Assembly (NCBI RefSeq): GCF_913057115.1
Contig: NZ_CAJXNN010000022.1
Location: 1-62,453, forward strand
Length of the DNA: 62,453 nt
Reading direction: 5' to 3'
Origin: an uncultured Roseovarius sp.
Lineage (GTDB): Bacteria; Pseudomonadota; Alphaproteobacteria; Rhodobacterales; Rhodobacteraceae
The notes beneath the pieces are model-generated. The model made no database searches and had not been told where the DNA came from. It worked only from the letters and a program-made list of their open reading frames with translations. Position 1 is the first letter of the stretch. Each line of letters begins with the position of its first letter. Below are positions 16,647 through 25,732 of the stretch, one piece after another. A program made the translations under genes and the position numbers.

Positions 16647-17689
16647 TGGAAAACCGGATGAAGGCGCTGGTCAAGGCGCGGCCCGAGCCGGGGCTTTGGA
16701 TGGAGCATGTGCCGGTGCCGGAGGTTGGCCCCGGTGAGGTGCTGATCAAGGTGCGCAAATCGGCGATTTGCGGCACGGATGTGCATATCTGGAAATGGGA
16801 CGAGTTCAGCGCCAAGACGGTGCCGGTGCCCATGGTGGTGGGGCATGAGTTCATGGGCGAGGTGGTGGATTGTGGGCCGGGGGCCAGCAAATACCGCCTT
16901 GGTCAGCGGGTGAGCGGCGAGGGGCATATCGTCTGCAATGCCTGCCGCAATTGCCGCGCGGGGCGGGGGCATTTGTGCCGCAATACCAAGGGGGTGGGCG
17001 TGCAGCGGCCGGGGAGTTTTGCCGAATACATTTGCCTGCCGGAAAGCAATGTGGTGCCGATCCCCGATGATATTCCCGATGAGATCGCGGCGATTTTCGA
17101 CCCCTTCGGCAATGCGGTGCATACCGCTTTGAGTTTCGATCTGGTGGGGGAGGATGTTTTGGTGACCGGGGCCGGGCCGATTGGCATTATGGGCGCGCTG
17201 GTCGCGCAGCGGGCGGGGGCGCGCAAGGTGGTGATCACCGATATCGCCCCTTACCGGCTGGAACTGGCGCGGCAGATGGGGGTGCAGCATGTGGTCGATA
17301 CCTCGGCTGTGACGCTGCGCGAGGTGATGGCCGATATCGGCATGACCGAAGGCTTTGATGTGGGGCTTGAGATGTCGGGCGCGGCGCCTGCGATGCAGCA
17401 GATGATCGCGCGGATGAACAACGGCGGGAAGGTTGCCTTGCTTGGCATTGCGCCAACGGAGTTTCCGGTGGATTGGAACACGGTGATTTTCAAGATGCTG
17501 CATATCAAGGGCATCTATGGGCGCGAGATGTATGAGACATGGTACAAGATGATCGCGCTGGTGCAGTCGGGCTTGGATGTGTCTGGCGTGATTACCCATC
17601 GGATCGGGATTGACGATTTCGAGGCGGGGTTTGCCGCCATGATCTCGGGGCAATCGGGCAAGGTTGTCATGGATTGGGAGGCCGCGTGA
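16646..17689 (+). CDS. tdh: L-threonine 3-dehydrogenase
   Basis: 347 aa zinc-dependent medium-chain dehydrogenase. The catalytic zinc site is seen in [10 protein letters not shown] (C42) and GHEFMGEV. The structural zinc lobe shows the four-cysteine cluster [15 protein letters not shown], and the Rossmann fold shows [20 protein letters not shown]. It oxidises L-threonine to 2-amino-3-oxobutyrate with NAD+, supplying Kbl. The start overlaps the kbl stop by one base (TGATG) and its own stop overlaps the next start in the same way. Length equals the family norm (about 341-347 aa). Confidence 0.95.
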   Translation: MENRMKALVKARPEPGLWMEHVPVPEVGPGEVLIKVRKSAICGTDVHIWKWDEFSAKTVPVPMVVGHEFMGEVVDCGPGASKYRLGQRVSGEGHIVCNACRNCRAGRGHLCRNTKGVGVQRPGSFAEYICLPESNVVPIPDDIPDEIAAIFDPFGNAVHTALSFDLVGEDVLVTGAGPIGIMGALVAQRAGARKVVITDIAPYRLELARQMGVQHVVDTSAVTLREVMADIGMTEGFDVGLEMSGAAPAMQQMIARMNNGGKVALLGIAPTEFPVDWNTVIFKMLHIKGIYGREMYETWYKMIALVQSGLDVSGVITHRIGIDDFEAGFAAMISGQSGKVVMDWEAA

Positions 17690-19662
17690 TGGGCTTTCCG
17701 CGTCTGACCTCGGAATTGACTTTGCGGCACAAGGTGCTGCGCAACCGGGTCACATTCGGGGCGCATACGGCGAATATGTCGGTCGAGGGCCTGCCCGGTG
17801 CGCAGTTTGGTGCCTATCTGTTGGAGCGGGCGATTGGCGGCGCGGGGATGATCGTGGCCGAACCTGTGCCGGTGCATCGCACCGGGGTTCTGACTCGCGG
17901 CAATTTCCGGGCCGAGGATGACAGCGTGATCCCCGCCTTTCGCAAGATCGTGGAGCCGGTGAAGGATGCCGGTGCCGTGGTTTTGCAGCAGCTTTACCAT
18001 GTTGGCGCGCATGGCGATTCCGACCTGAGTTATCAGCCGCATTGGGGGCCGTCGGGCGGGCCCAGTTATCACGACAGCGATGGCAGCCACGCCATGAGCG
18101 AGGCCGAGATCGAGGAGATGATCGAGGCCTTCATCGCGGCGGCGGTGCGTTGTCAGAAAGCAGGCTTTGACGGGGTCGAGATTTGGGCCGCCTATCATTC
18201 GCTGCTTGAGCAGTTCTGGACCCCGTGGAGCAACCTGCGGGACGATCAATGGGGTGGATCGCTGGAAAACCGCACGCGGATGTCGATGCGGATTTTGGAA
18301 GGCATCCGCCGGGCCTGTGGCGAGGATTTCATCGTTGGGATGTCGGTGAGTTATTCCGATAGCTACCCGGTGCTGCATGGGGTTGAGGCGCTGTGTGAGA
18401 TCGTGGCGCGGCATGATGCGACGGGGCATTTGGATTATGTCACCTGCGGGTCGGGTGGCTATCTGGATTTTGAAAAGCTGATGCCGACCTTTGCCATGGG
18501 CGAGAAGCTGACGGTGAATGCCTGCGCCGAGCTTATGCGGGTGGTCAGCCATGCCAAGGTGCAGGCGGAAAGCGGGATACGCACGCCGGAGAATGCCGAA
18601 GGGGTATTGAGCGCAGGCGAGGCCGATCTGGTGTCGATCGTGCGGGGGCAGATTGCTGATCCGCATTGGGCGCGGAAAGTGTCCGAGGGGCGGGCCGAGG
18701 ATATTCGCGGCTGTATTTCCTGCAACCAGATGTGTTGGGGGCGGCGGTCGCGCGATTATTGGATTTCGTGTTTGGTGAACCCGTCGGTGGGGCGGGAGTA
18801 TCAGTGGGGTGGGGACCGGTTTGAGCGGTCCGAGGCCCCGCGCCGGGTGTTGGTTGTGGGCGCTGGGCCTGCGGGGTTGGAGGCGGCACGGGTGGCCGCC
18901 GAGCGCGGGCATAGCGTGGCGTTGCATGAGGCAGCCCCCGTGATTGGCGGGCAGTTCCGCCTTGCCGGGGAACAGCCGCGCCGGGCGCAGATTTTGGACT
19001 TGATGGATTGGTACGAGCGGCAGTTCGCGCGGTTGGGGGTGCGGTTACACCTCAATTCGTTCTTGGAGGCCGAGGAGGTGCGCGCGATTGGGGCGGATGT
19101 GGTGATCCTTGCCACCGGGTCTTTGCCGGATGAGGCGGCGACGCAGCGGTGGTTGCCGCAGATGGAGCGTTTGCCGGGGGTGGAGCATGGCAACGTGGTG
19201 TCGCCAGAGACGGTGATGCGGCGCGAGCTGCGCCTTGGCGGTACTGTGATCGTCTATGACGAGGGCGGCAGCATGCGCGGGCTTGGCACCGCGTGGCATT
19301 TGGCCGAAGCCGGCCATGAGGTGGTGATTGTCACGCCTGATCCCATGGTCGGCAAGGAATTGGCGCGCACCAGTGCCGATATTCCGATCCGCGCCAAGCT
19401 GGCGCAACTGGGGGCGCGGTTCATGACGGAACATGCGGTGGCGGCGTGGCATGGGCAGGGGGCGACATTGCGCAACCTGTTGACCGGCGCGGAGGTGGAA
19501 GTTGCCGCCAGTGCCTTGGTCATGGCGACGACGAACCGGGCCTTTGAGCCACTTTCGGAGGAATTGGGCGATCTGGAGGTACGGATCGTGGGCGATGCAC
19601 AGGCACCGCGACAGGCACCCTATGCGTTTTACGAGGGCCGTAAGGCGGGGATGGAGGTTTGA
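17689..19662 (+). CDS. Old-yellow-enzyme-type Fe-S flavoprotein (dimethylglycine/TMA dehydrogenase-like)
   Basis: 657 aa. Residues 1-350 form the FMN TIM barrel (RNRVTFGAHTANMS, HVGAHGDSDLSYQPHWGPS, and GFDGVEIWAAYHSLLEQF). A [4Fe-4S] motif CISCNQMC with a fourth Cys in WISCLVNP follows. The C-terminal half carries an FAD/NAD-type nucleotide domain (VLVVGAGPAGLEAARVAAERG). This is the architecture of trimethylamine dehydrogenase, histamine dehydrogenase and N-methylproline (stachydrine) demethylase. It probably oxidatively removes a methyl or amino group from a small amine. Following tdh in a coupled operon, a role in feeding C1 units or glycine-type products is plausible; the substrate is not readable. 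Confidence 0.82.
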   Translation: MGFPRLTSELTLRHKVLRNRVTFGAHTANMSVEGLPGAQFGAYLLERAIGGAGMIVAEPVPVHRTGVLTRGNFRAEDDSVIPAFRKIVEPVKDAGAVVLQQLYHVGAHGDSDLSYQPHWGPSGGPSYHDSDGSHAMSEAEIEEMIEAFIAAAVRCQKAGFDGVEIWAAYHSLLEQFWTPWSNLRDDQWGGSLENRTRMSMRILEGIRRACGEDFIVGMSVSYSDSYPVLHGVEALCEIVARHDATGHLDYVTCGSGGYLDFEKLMPTFAMGEKLTVNACAELMRVVSHAKVQAESGIRTPENAEGVLSAGEADLVSIVRGQIADPHWARKVSEGRAEDIRGCISCNQMCWGRRSRDYWISCLVNPSVGREYQWGGDRFERSEAPRRVLVVGAGPAGLEAARVAAERGHSVALHEAAPVIGGQFRLAGEQPRRAQILDLMDWYERQFARLGVRLHLNSFLEAEEVRAIGADVVILATGSLPDEAATQRWLPQMERLPGVEHGNVVSPETVMRRELRLGGTVIVYDEGGSMRGLGTAWHLAEAGHEVVIVTPDPMVGKELARTSADIPIRAKLAQLGARFMTEHAVAAWHGQGATLRNLLTGAEVEVAASALVMATTNRAFEPLSEELGDLEVRIVGDAQAPRQAPYAFYEGRKAGMEV

Positions 19663-19663
19663 G

Positions 19664-20488
19664 GTGAGAGATATTGGTGCCGATTTCAGAGCGTTGCACA
19701 GGCCGGGCAAGCCGTTTGTTTTGGCCAATGCCTGGGATGTGGGCAGCGCCAAGGTGCTGACCGCCATGGGGGCCGAGGCGATTGGCACCACCTCAAGCGG
19801 CCATGCCTTTACGATCGGCAAGGCGGATATGGGCCATGTGACGCGCGACGAGGCCTTGGCCCATGCGCAGGATCTGGTTGCGGCGACGCATTTGCCGGTC
19901 TCGGGGGATTTCGAGAATGGCTATGGCGATGCACCGGAAGACGTTGCCGAGACCGTGCGGCGGGCCGGGGAGGTCGGGCTTGCGGGCTGTTCGGTGGAAG
20001 ACACCGATATGGGCGATAAAGGCTCCTATGACTTCGATCTGGCGGTGGAGAGGGTGCGCGCAGGCGCGGCGACGGCGCGCGCCTTGGGGCGCGATTTCGT
20101 TTTCGTGGCGCGGGCCGATGGGGTGATGAACGGGGTTTATGACATCGAGGAGGCCTTGCGCCGGGTGCGGGCCTTCGACGAGGCCGGCGCGGATTGCCTG
20201 TTTGTTCCCTTGCCGGCCACTCTGGAGGATCAAAAGCGTATTCTCGAGGTGACCGAAAAGCCGGTGAACGTACTGGCGGTGGGGCCTTATGCCGGGGTAA
20301 GCCGGGCCGAATTTGCCGCCATGGGGGCGGCGCGGATTTCGGTGGGCTCCGGGTTGGCACGGGTGGCGCAAACCGCTTTCATTCACGCGGCCAAGCGTAT
20401 CTTGGGAGAGGGGGAGTTTTCGGACATCGCGACAGCCATGCCGGGCGGTGAGATTGATGCGCTGTTGACTGCGCAGAACGGCGAGTAG
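19664..20488 (+). CDS. Isocitrate lyase / PEP mutase family protein
   Basis: 274 aa from GTG 19664, which follows the previous stop by one base; AGG is just upstream. The TIM-barrel signatures are present: LANAWDVGSAKVL, GTTSSG in place of the usual S-x-S loop, the metal-binding SGDFENGYGDAPEDV, and CSVEDT, plus FVFVARADGV. This is the oxaloacetate decarboxylase/methylisocitrate lyase/PEP mutase superfamily of about 250-290 aa. Members cleave or rearrange C-C or C-P bonds of 2-oxo acids; the family is often misannotated, so no precise reaction is claimed. It is the last gene of the kbl operon. Confidence 0.82.
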   Translation: MRDIGADFRALHRPGKPFVLANAWDVGSAKVLTAMGAEAIGTTSSGHAFTIGKADMGHVTRDEALAHAQDLVAATHLPVSGDFENGYGDAPEDVAETVRRAGEVGLAGCSVEDTDMGDKGSYDFDLAVERVRAGAATARALGRDFVFVARADGVMNGVYDIEEALRRVRAFDEAGADCLFVPLPATLEDQKRILEVTEKPVNVLAVGPYAGVSRAEFAAMGAARISVGSGLARVAQTAFIHAAKRILGEGEFSDIATAMPGGEIDALLTAQNGE

Positions 20489-20553
20489 CGCCTTGGAGGC
20501 CCTGTGCTAGCCGGGAGTGAAGCTGCGTTCTGCTTTTACGTAGCGATGCAAGA

Positions 20554-21231
20554 TCAGAAGGACAGGCCCAGTTGCAATTCCAAGAACCCTTCGGTTTCGC
20601 TGGGACCGGCGGTGCCGGTTTCCTTCGACATGCCACCGATCAGGGCGATGACGTTCTGGTCGAACGTCCATGCCGAGCGCAGGCCAAGCGTGCCACGTTC
20701 AAAATTCGGCTCGTCGAGATAAGAGATGTCAGGCCCGATGCTTGTGTTGCCGCCGACAAGATAAGTTGTGAAGGCGCGCGTGTAGAATGCCTCGTCGGGG
20801 GTGGAGTATTGCGTGATCCCCGCCCAGTAGCCGCGCGTGCCCCAAAAGCCGTAGCCTTCCAAGCCGGCATAGGCGCCAACCTCGGAAATCGTGCTTGGGC
20901 CGCCATTGACCGAACGTTTCACATGCGTGGGGCCAGCCAGCGCCGTGAATGTGCCGCTGTCGGTCACGAATGTGTATCCGGCGAGGATGCGCTGCATGTC
21001 CTGCTTTGTTCTTGAGCCTGCAAACTGCGTCTTGGTGTTTTCGGCCTCGGCGCGGAAGGTCAGGCCACCTGCGCCCTCTGCGCCGTAGGTGCCGGTGACC
21101 GAAAGATAGCTGGTGTAAGTCGAGCTTTCGGTTGCCCGCCCGCCAAGCAGGACGTTGAAATCCTGGGCCACTGCGGGAGTGCTGACCCCGCAAGTGATGG
21201 CAGAGGCGATCAAGGCAAGTTTACGAAACAT
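20554..21231 (-). CDS. Secreted outer-membrane barrel-like protein, possibly BcsS-like
   Basis: 225 aa from ATG 21231, preceded by GGAGGA at seven bases. A clear signal peptide runs to PAVAQ (about residues 1-23). The rest is rich in Gly, Thr, Tyr and alternating hydrophobic residues and ends LELQLGLSF with a terminal Phe, the signature of an outer-membrane beta-barrel. The pattern (GAEGAGGLTFRAEAEN, GAYAGLEGYGFWGTRGYW) resembles the cellulose-biosynthesis-associated BcsS family, but no cellulose synthase genes are nearby, so this is tentative. It converges with the kbl operon and is separated from the hydrolase gene upstream by a terminator. Confidence 0.6.
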   Translation of the reverse strand: MFRKLALIASAITCGVSTPAVAQDFNVLLGGRATESSTYTSYLSVTGTYGAEGAGGLTFRAEAENTKTQFAGSRTKQDMQRILAGYTFVTDSGTFTALAGPTHVKRSVNGGPSTISEVGAYAGLEGYGFWGTRGYWAGITQYSTPDEAFYTRAFTTYLVGGNTSIGPDISYLDEPNFERGTLGLRSAWTFDQNVIALIGGMSKETGTAGPSETEGFLELQLGLSF

Positions 21232-21335
21232 CCGGTTTTCCTCCACGAGGCTGACGACCGTGCGAGGTGACGGTATTGCCCCGAATGATGGTTGGCTTTG
21301 ACACTATCTTATCGCTAAATCACCACCGCTGCGAG

Positions 21336-21366
21336 AAAAAGACGCCCTGCAAAAGCACAAGGCGTC
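21336..21366 (-). terminator. Rho-independent terminator after the secreted hydrolase gene
   Basis: Read on the minus strand, GACGCC (21366-21361) pairs with GGCGTC (21346-21341), with a further TGC/GCA pairing around a TTTT loop, and is followed by TTTTT (21340-21336). It lies 45 bases beyond the stop of the hydrolase gene and upstream of the outer-membrane protein gene. Confidence 0.75.
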
Positions 21367-21410
21367 AAAGATGTGCATATGCGTTACACCTACGAAGAGG
21401 CTGCAAGGCG

Positions 21411-22262
21411 TTACATATGGGTGTTGAAGAATTGCAGGATTTCCGACCTTGCGTCGCGTGCTGCCGAGGGGCTGTATCCAACAAGGTTGCCCAAGTATCG
21501 GTGGACGGGCACGGGCACGTCGAAGGAATGGGCCGCGTTGGCATAGACGCGCACCTGCAATTCGCGACCGCGCGCGGTCATCCGCTGGCATTCCCGGGGC
21601 GGAACCCAGTCATCCAGCGCACCACCGAGAATAAGAAGCGGTGAGTCCAGATTTGGGCGGCGCGATCCTGTTGCGCCGCACCAAGGGTAAAGGGCCACGA
21701 CACCGCGAAAGCCCTGTTGCCCACCGATCTGGCTGCGGCGGGTCCGCTCCATGGCCGCGATCATCGCGACGCTGCCGCCGTTGCTTTGACCGATGAGGAA
21801 AACGCTTTTGGCATCGACGAAGGGCTGTGCGCGCAAGAATTGCAGCGCGTCATAGGCATCGCTTGTGCGGTATCGCCGCGCGGCGGACAGGCGATTGAGG
21901 CTTTGGCAGACCGTCCCGCCTTGATTGCCGCGGGGGCCGAAGCTGTCAACGTTGAGGACGACGAATCCATTGCCGACAAGGAACCTGGCGTAGGCGTCCA
22001 AGCCTTTCCGGACCGCTGGTTGCCAGCCGCCGCAGCCATGCATCAAAACCACCGCAGGCGCCCGCCCGCCGCCGGCGGGACGATGCAGGTGGGCATTCAG
22101 AGACAGGCCTGAATTTGATGTTGAAGGAATGGACACGGCCTGCACCTTGGCCATGGCCGGGGCCGGAACGAAAAACGCCGCTGTCGCCAAGGCCAAAAGC
22201 GCAAAGCGCAGATGTATCAAAGGTTTCTTGGTGGCATACTTGAGACTTGGAATTCTAAACAT
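21411..22262 (-). CDS. Secreted alpha/beta hydrolase, dienelactone-hydrolase-like
   Basis: 283 aa from ATG 22262, with AGGAGG seven bases upstream; an in-frame reading to 22319 is less likely. An N-terminal signal peptide ends at APAMA. The hydrolase core shows LMHGCGGW (oxyanion region), the nucleophile elbow IGQSNGGSVA (Ser), an acid in LGGALDDWVP and the histidine in NAAHSFD. Two cysteine pairs are possible, which suits a periplasmic enzyme. Family members cleave small esters or lactones. No pathway context: the next gene on the same strand is separated by a terminator. Confidence 0.75.
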   Translation of the reverse strand: MFRIPSLKYATKKPLIHLRFALLALATAAFFVPAPAMAKVQAVSIPSTSNSGLSLNAHLHRPAGGGRAPAVVLMHGCGGWQPAVRKGLDAYARFLVGNGFVVLNVDSFGPRGNQGGTVCQSLNRLSAARRYRTSDAYDALQFLRAQPFVDAKSVFLIGQSNGGSVAMIAAMERTRRSQIGGQQGFRGVVALYPWCGATGSRRPNLDSPLLILGGALDDWVPPRECQRMTARGRELQVRVYANAAHSFDVPVPVHRYLGNLVGYSPSAARDARSEILQFFNTHM

Positions 22263-22455
22263 GAATAGTCCTCCTCGCTTGCGCAGCGCCGAATGCGTGC
22301 ACGACAGCGCGAAGGGCAATCCCGGCCAGTCCGCGCACGAGCACGCGCAAACCTGGCGCGTGAAAGTGGCGAATCGACGGCAAATTAGGGGTTATTCTCT
22401 GCCCGGCCCTCGTTTCCTCATTCGGATCTGTGCGATCTCTTGAGGATTGGGTAGC

Positions 22456-22491
22456 AAAAGGCCCCGCACGCTGGCAAGGCGGGCGGGGCCT
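22456..22491 (-). terminator. Rho-independent terminator after the oligopeptide-binding protein gene
   Basis: AGGCCCCGC (22459-22467) and GCGGGGCCT (22483-22491) form a perfect 9-bp stem with a 15-base loop; on the minus strand it is followed by TTTT (22459-22456). It lies 73 bases past the stop codon of the solute-binding protein. The rest of the 301-base gap (22263-22563) shows no gene. Confidence 0.75.
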
Positions 22492-22563
22492 GGAGTGTCA
22501 ATCTGTGGCGAAATGCTGCCAAATCCGCACATAACGGCGAGAAGTCGCTAATGGCGTGGCGCG

Positions 22564-24147
22564 CTATTCCTCGAAGAAGGTCAGGTTGTAATACATTTGT
22601 ATCGGACGCTGTAACCCGACCACGCTGTCGCGGAAGGCAATCGGTTCGAAGAACTGGCCCAGAACCACGAAATGCGCCTGACCGGCGATACGGTCCTGTA
22701 TCTCCCCTGCAAGCCGGGCGCGCTCGGCATCATTATCTGATGCGATGTAGTCGGCGCGCAGCGCTTCGACCTCGGCGTCGTCCGGCCAGCCGATCCAACC
22801 GCTCTCGGGGTCACCCGAGAAGGCGATCCGCAAAGGATCGACAAGGTCGGGGGCCAACCACCAAGTATGGAACATGTTCCATGTCTCACCGTCTTCCCCG
22901 GTGCGATTTGCGCGGCGCTGGACAAGCTCGGACCAGGTCATTTCCTGATGGTCGATGGTAAAGCCGGCATCTTCGAGTGCGGTGAGCGACACCTCGGTGA
23001 AGGCTGAGATCACCGGGCTGTCGACCGGGTCCATCACGATGATCGGCGTGCCGTCATAGTCTGTTTGTTCCAGCAACTCACGCGCCTTGTCGACATCGCC
23101 CGTGGTGAACGCCTTGTCGCCAACGGGAGAGGCATATTCGGTTCCGCAAGGGTAGATCGAGGGGCAGAGCTGCCAATAATCGGTCGTTCCGATGGCGGCG
23201 GACATATAGGCCTTCTGGTCCATCGCGGTCATCGCGGCCATTCGGACAGCGGCGTCATCGAAGGGCGGGATTTGATGGTTGAACACACCCATGCCAATGC
23301 TACCGACGGCGTCGGCAAGCACCACCGTGATCCCTTCCTCGTCTTCAAGCTGTTCAGCGTGTTCCGTTGTCGGCGACTCCAGATATTGAACCTCGTTGTC
23401 GATCAGCGCCTGAACGGCGTCGTCCTGCGAGGGGAAGCTGACCCATTCGATGCGCTCAAGGAAGGGGATTTTTGCACCGGCGGCCAGCGATGTGGGTTCA
23501 GACCGTGGAACGTAGTCCTCGTTGCGGACATAGACCGAGCGCTCACCCGGCACCCATTCTTCAAGATCGAAGATGAACGGGCCCGACCCCGTTGGGTCGG
23601 TGATGGGAACATCCGGGTCGGTCTCGGCGATACGCTTGGGCATCATGAAGGGAACGCCCGACGACATCTGCGCCAGCGTTTCTTTCATCCTTGGATAGGG
23701 TTTGCTGAGGCTGATTCTGAACGTGTCCTCGCTTTCGGCCTGAATATCGGCGATTTGCTTGAACAAGGCTTGTCCGACACCGTCACGCGCCCCCCAACGG
23801 CGCAGCGACGCGACGCAATCCTCCGCAGTCACCGGCGCGCCGTCGTGCCATTTCAGGCCGTCACGCAGCGTGAAGCTCCACTCCAGGCCATCCTCGGAAA
23901 CGTCCCAACTGTCGACCATCTGCGGCTGGGCTTCGTTTTCGCGATCAAACCCGAACAGAGTGTCGTAAACAAGGAAACCATGGGTGCGCGTGATATATGC
24001 GGTGGTCCATATCGGATCGAGAACCTCCAGTTGCGCATGTGGAACCGCGCGCAATGTCTGAGCGGCAAGCGGGGCCGCTGCCAACCCGGCCGCCGCAAAG
24101 ACGACCCCGGCCAAAGCGTTGCGGAATAAGGATGTCTGGACGGTCAT
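22564..24147 (-). CDS. ABC transporter substrate-binding protein, family 5 (oligopeptide type)
   Basis: 527 aa from ATG 24147, with GGGAGGA nine bases upstream. A signal peptide (FRNALAGVVFAAAGLAAAPLAAQ) precedes a typical SBP_bac_5 body: LEVLDPIWTTAYITRTHGFLVYDTLF, SWDVSEDGLEWSFTLRDGLKWHDGAPVTAEDC and a PYPRMKETL region. Family 5 proteins bind peptides, nickel, heme precursors or other bulky solutes in the periplasm. No permease or ATPase gene adjoins it, so it is an orphan. It is divergent from the PqqD/ATP-grasp operon with 190 bases between the starts, which makes a functional link plausible. Confidence 0.88.
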   Translation of the reverse strand: MTVQTSLFRNALAGVVFAAAGLAAAPLAAQTLRAVPHAQLEVLDPIWTTAYITRTHGFLVYDTLFGFDRENEAQPQMVDSWDVSEDGLEWSFTLRDGLKWHDGAPVTAEDCVASLRRWGARDGVGQALFKQIADIQAESEDTFRISLSKPYPRMKETLAQMSSGVPFMMPKRIAETDPDVPITDPTGSGPFIFDLEEWVPGERSVYVRNEDYVPRSEPTSLAAGAKIPFLERIEWVSFPSQDDAVQALIDNEVQYLESPTTEHAEQLEDEEGITVVLADAVGSIGMGVFNHQIPPFDDAAVRMAAMTAMDQKAYMSAAIGTTDYWQLCPSIYPCGTEYASPVGDKAFTTGDVDKARELLEQTDYDGTPIIVMDPVDSPVISAFTEVSLTALEDAGFTIDHQEMTWSELVQRRANRTGEDGETWNMFHTWWLAPDLVDPLRIAFSGDPESGWIGWPDDAEVEALRADYIASDNDAERARLAGEIQDRIAGQAHFVVLGQFFEPIAFRDSVVGLQRPIQMYYNLTFFEE

Positions 24148-24337
24148 GGTGTGTCCTCCCTTCGGGTTGGCGAGTCGGTATTTGACGCTTCGCGCGTAGG
24201 CTGAGCCCAAGCATAGTGAGCTGTGGCATCACCGAATTGATAACCGTCAACGTGCTGAGAATATTAGAAGATTATGTTGGTACAGAGTCGCACGTGAAAA
24301 AGTGTTCGCTCGGGGGAAATTAACTGTAGGGGGATGC

Positions 24338-24628
24338 GTGCAATCAAAGGGCACCGATACTGCGCGCGATATCGGCACTGATCATCGTACGCTCAGAATC
24401 ATCCGGGATCGTTTCGTCTTCGATTCCGAAAGCGGCGAGTTCTTTCTGCTCAGCGCGGAAGGGGTTTGGATTTTGCGCGCCATTGTCTCGGGTCAATGCA
24501 GCGCCGAGATCGAGAAAAATCTTATGAAACGCTATGGAATCAATCGGGGGACAGCCATGCGTGATTTTGAACAGTTCAAGTTCCGGCTCATCCAATTGGG
24601 GCTGATCTCCGAAATGCAGGAGACATAG
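24338..24628 (+). CDS. PqqD-like protein (RiPP recognition element fold)
   Basis: 96 aa from GTG 24338, preceded by TAGGGGGA; a longer reading from GTG 24302 is possible. The body FVFDSESGEFFLLSAEGVWILRAIVSG, then a helix with NLMKRYG and a final helix FEQFKFRLIQLGLI, matches the winged-helix PqqD family. In PQQ and many peptide natural-product pathways this domain binds the leader of a precursor peptide and presents it to a modifying enzyme. Here it is immediately followed (three bases) by an ATP-grasp ligase. No radical-SAM protein and no obvious precursor peptide lie next to it. Confidence 0.72.
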   Translation: MQSKGTDTARDIGTDHRTLRIIRDRFVFDSESGEFFLLSAEGVWILRAIVSGQCSAEIEKNLMKRYGINRGTAMRDFEQFKFRLIQLGLISEMQET

Positions 24629-24631
24629 GTC

Positions 24632-25732
24632 TTGCCGGCGACACAAAAGCCCGTGGTGATCGCCGTCAGCGGCCTTCATCGTGGTGAAAGTCCGCAACCG
24701 GGGGGAGCGGTCATCGAATCCATCCGCAGCCATATCCCGCATGCGCGTTTCATCGGCATCAGCTATGACCCCATGGAGACCGGAATCTATTCTGACGGTC
24801 CTGATCGTGTGGATGCGACCTATCTGTTTCCCTATCCCGGGGCGGGCCAGAGGGATTATCTGGCGCGCATTCGTGAGGTCCATGAGCGCGAGGGACTGTC
24901 CCTTGTCATGCCAACATTGGACAGTGAGTTCGACAACCTGATCGGCCTGCGCGATGATCTGGAAAAAATGGGCATCGCGGTTGTCGCGCCGACGGCGAAA
25001 TCCTTTGCCGAGCGCTCGAAAATCCGGCTCAACGAGCTTTGCGTGAAGGCCAATGTCGCGGGGCCGCGGACCTTTCCTGCCAGTGACGTGACCACGGCGG
25101 CGCAACGCGCTATCGCCGTTGGCTACCCGTGCTACATCAAGGGCCTGCACTACGAGGCCCATCTGGTTCATACCGAGGCACAGCTTGCTGCCGCCTTCGA
25201 CAGGGTTGTGTCGACTTGGGGGACGCCTGTCATGGTGCAGGAGGCCATCTATGGTGAAGAATACGATGTTGCCGCGGTTGCCGAGGGCGGCGAGTTGGTT
25301 GGCGCGATCACGCTGCGCAAACTCCTGCGTTCGAGGATGGGCAAGGGCTTTGGTGGCGTGGTCGTCGAAAACCCGGACATCGACGGTATCACCCGGCGGC
25401 TGCTCAAAGAACTCGAATGGGACGGGCCGCTTGAGATTGAGTTGGTCAAACCGATCGGGCGGCCCTTTGTCCTGTTCGAGATCAACCCGCGCTTCCCGGC
25501 GTGGATATCCTTTGCCGCGAAGACGGGCATGAACCTTCCCGCCTACAGTGCGGCGCATGCGCTTGGAACCACGCCACCGGCGCTGTCGGATTGCCCGGCC
25601 GGCAAGATGTTTCTCCGGCACTGCGAGGACATCGTCGCAGATATCACGCTTTTGGCAGATCTCGGTATCGACCGGGAACTGACCGACTATTCCAGTAAGC
25701 ACAAACCAGAGGACGGGCTGACCCATGAATGA
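24632..25732 (+). CDS. ATP-grasp ligase
   Basis: 366 aa. TTG start at 24632 with AGGAG at eight bases. The N-terminal preATP-grasp Rossmann region (VVIAVSGLHRGESPQPGGA) is followed by the ATP-grasp core: KSFAERSKIRLNELC, CYIKGLHYEAHLV, VMVQEAIYGEEYDVAAVAE and the Mg-binding IELVKPIGRPFVLFEINPRFPAW (E and N of EINPR). This resembles carbamoyl-phosphate-synthase-like carboxylate-amine ligases that join a carboxylate to an amine through an acyl phosphate. Between a PqqD-like protein and a PLP decarboxylase it probably forms an amide bond in a peptide-like product. It overlaps the next gene by eight bases. Confidence 0.82.
   Translation: MPATQKPVVIAVSGLHRGESPQPGGAVIESIRSHIPHARFIGISYDPMETGIYSDGPDRVDATYLFPYPGAGQRDYLARIREVHEREGLSLVMPTLDSEFDNLIGLRDDLEKMGIAVVAPTAKSFAERSKIRLNELCVKANVAGPRTFPASDVTTAAQRAIAVGYPCYIKGLHYEAHLVHTEAQLAAAFDRVVSTWGTPVMVQEAIYGEEYDVAAVAEGGELVGAITLRKLLRSRMGKGFGGVVVENPDIDGITRRLLKELEWDGPLEIELVKPIGRPFVLFEINPRFPAWISFAAKTGMNLPAYSAAHALGTTPPALSDCPAGKMFLRHCEDIVADITLLADLGIDRELTDYSSKHKPEDGLTHE

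Noticed and set aside
17515..18927. Minus-strand open frame of 470 codons
   Set aside because: Antisense to tdh and the flavoprotein gene; composition dominated by Arg, His and Pro.
24344..25726. Minus-strand open frame of 460 codons opposite the PqqD and ATP-grasp genes
   Set aside because: The plus-strand genes have recognisable motifs and operon spacing; the reverse frame has none.
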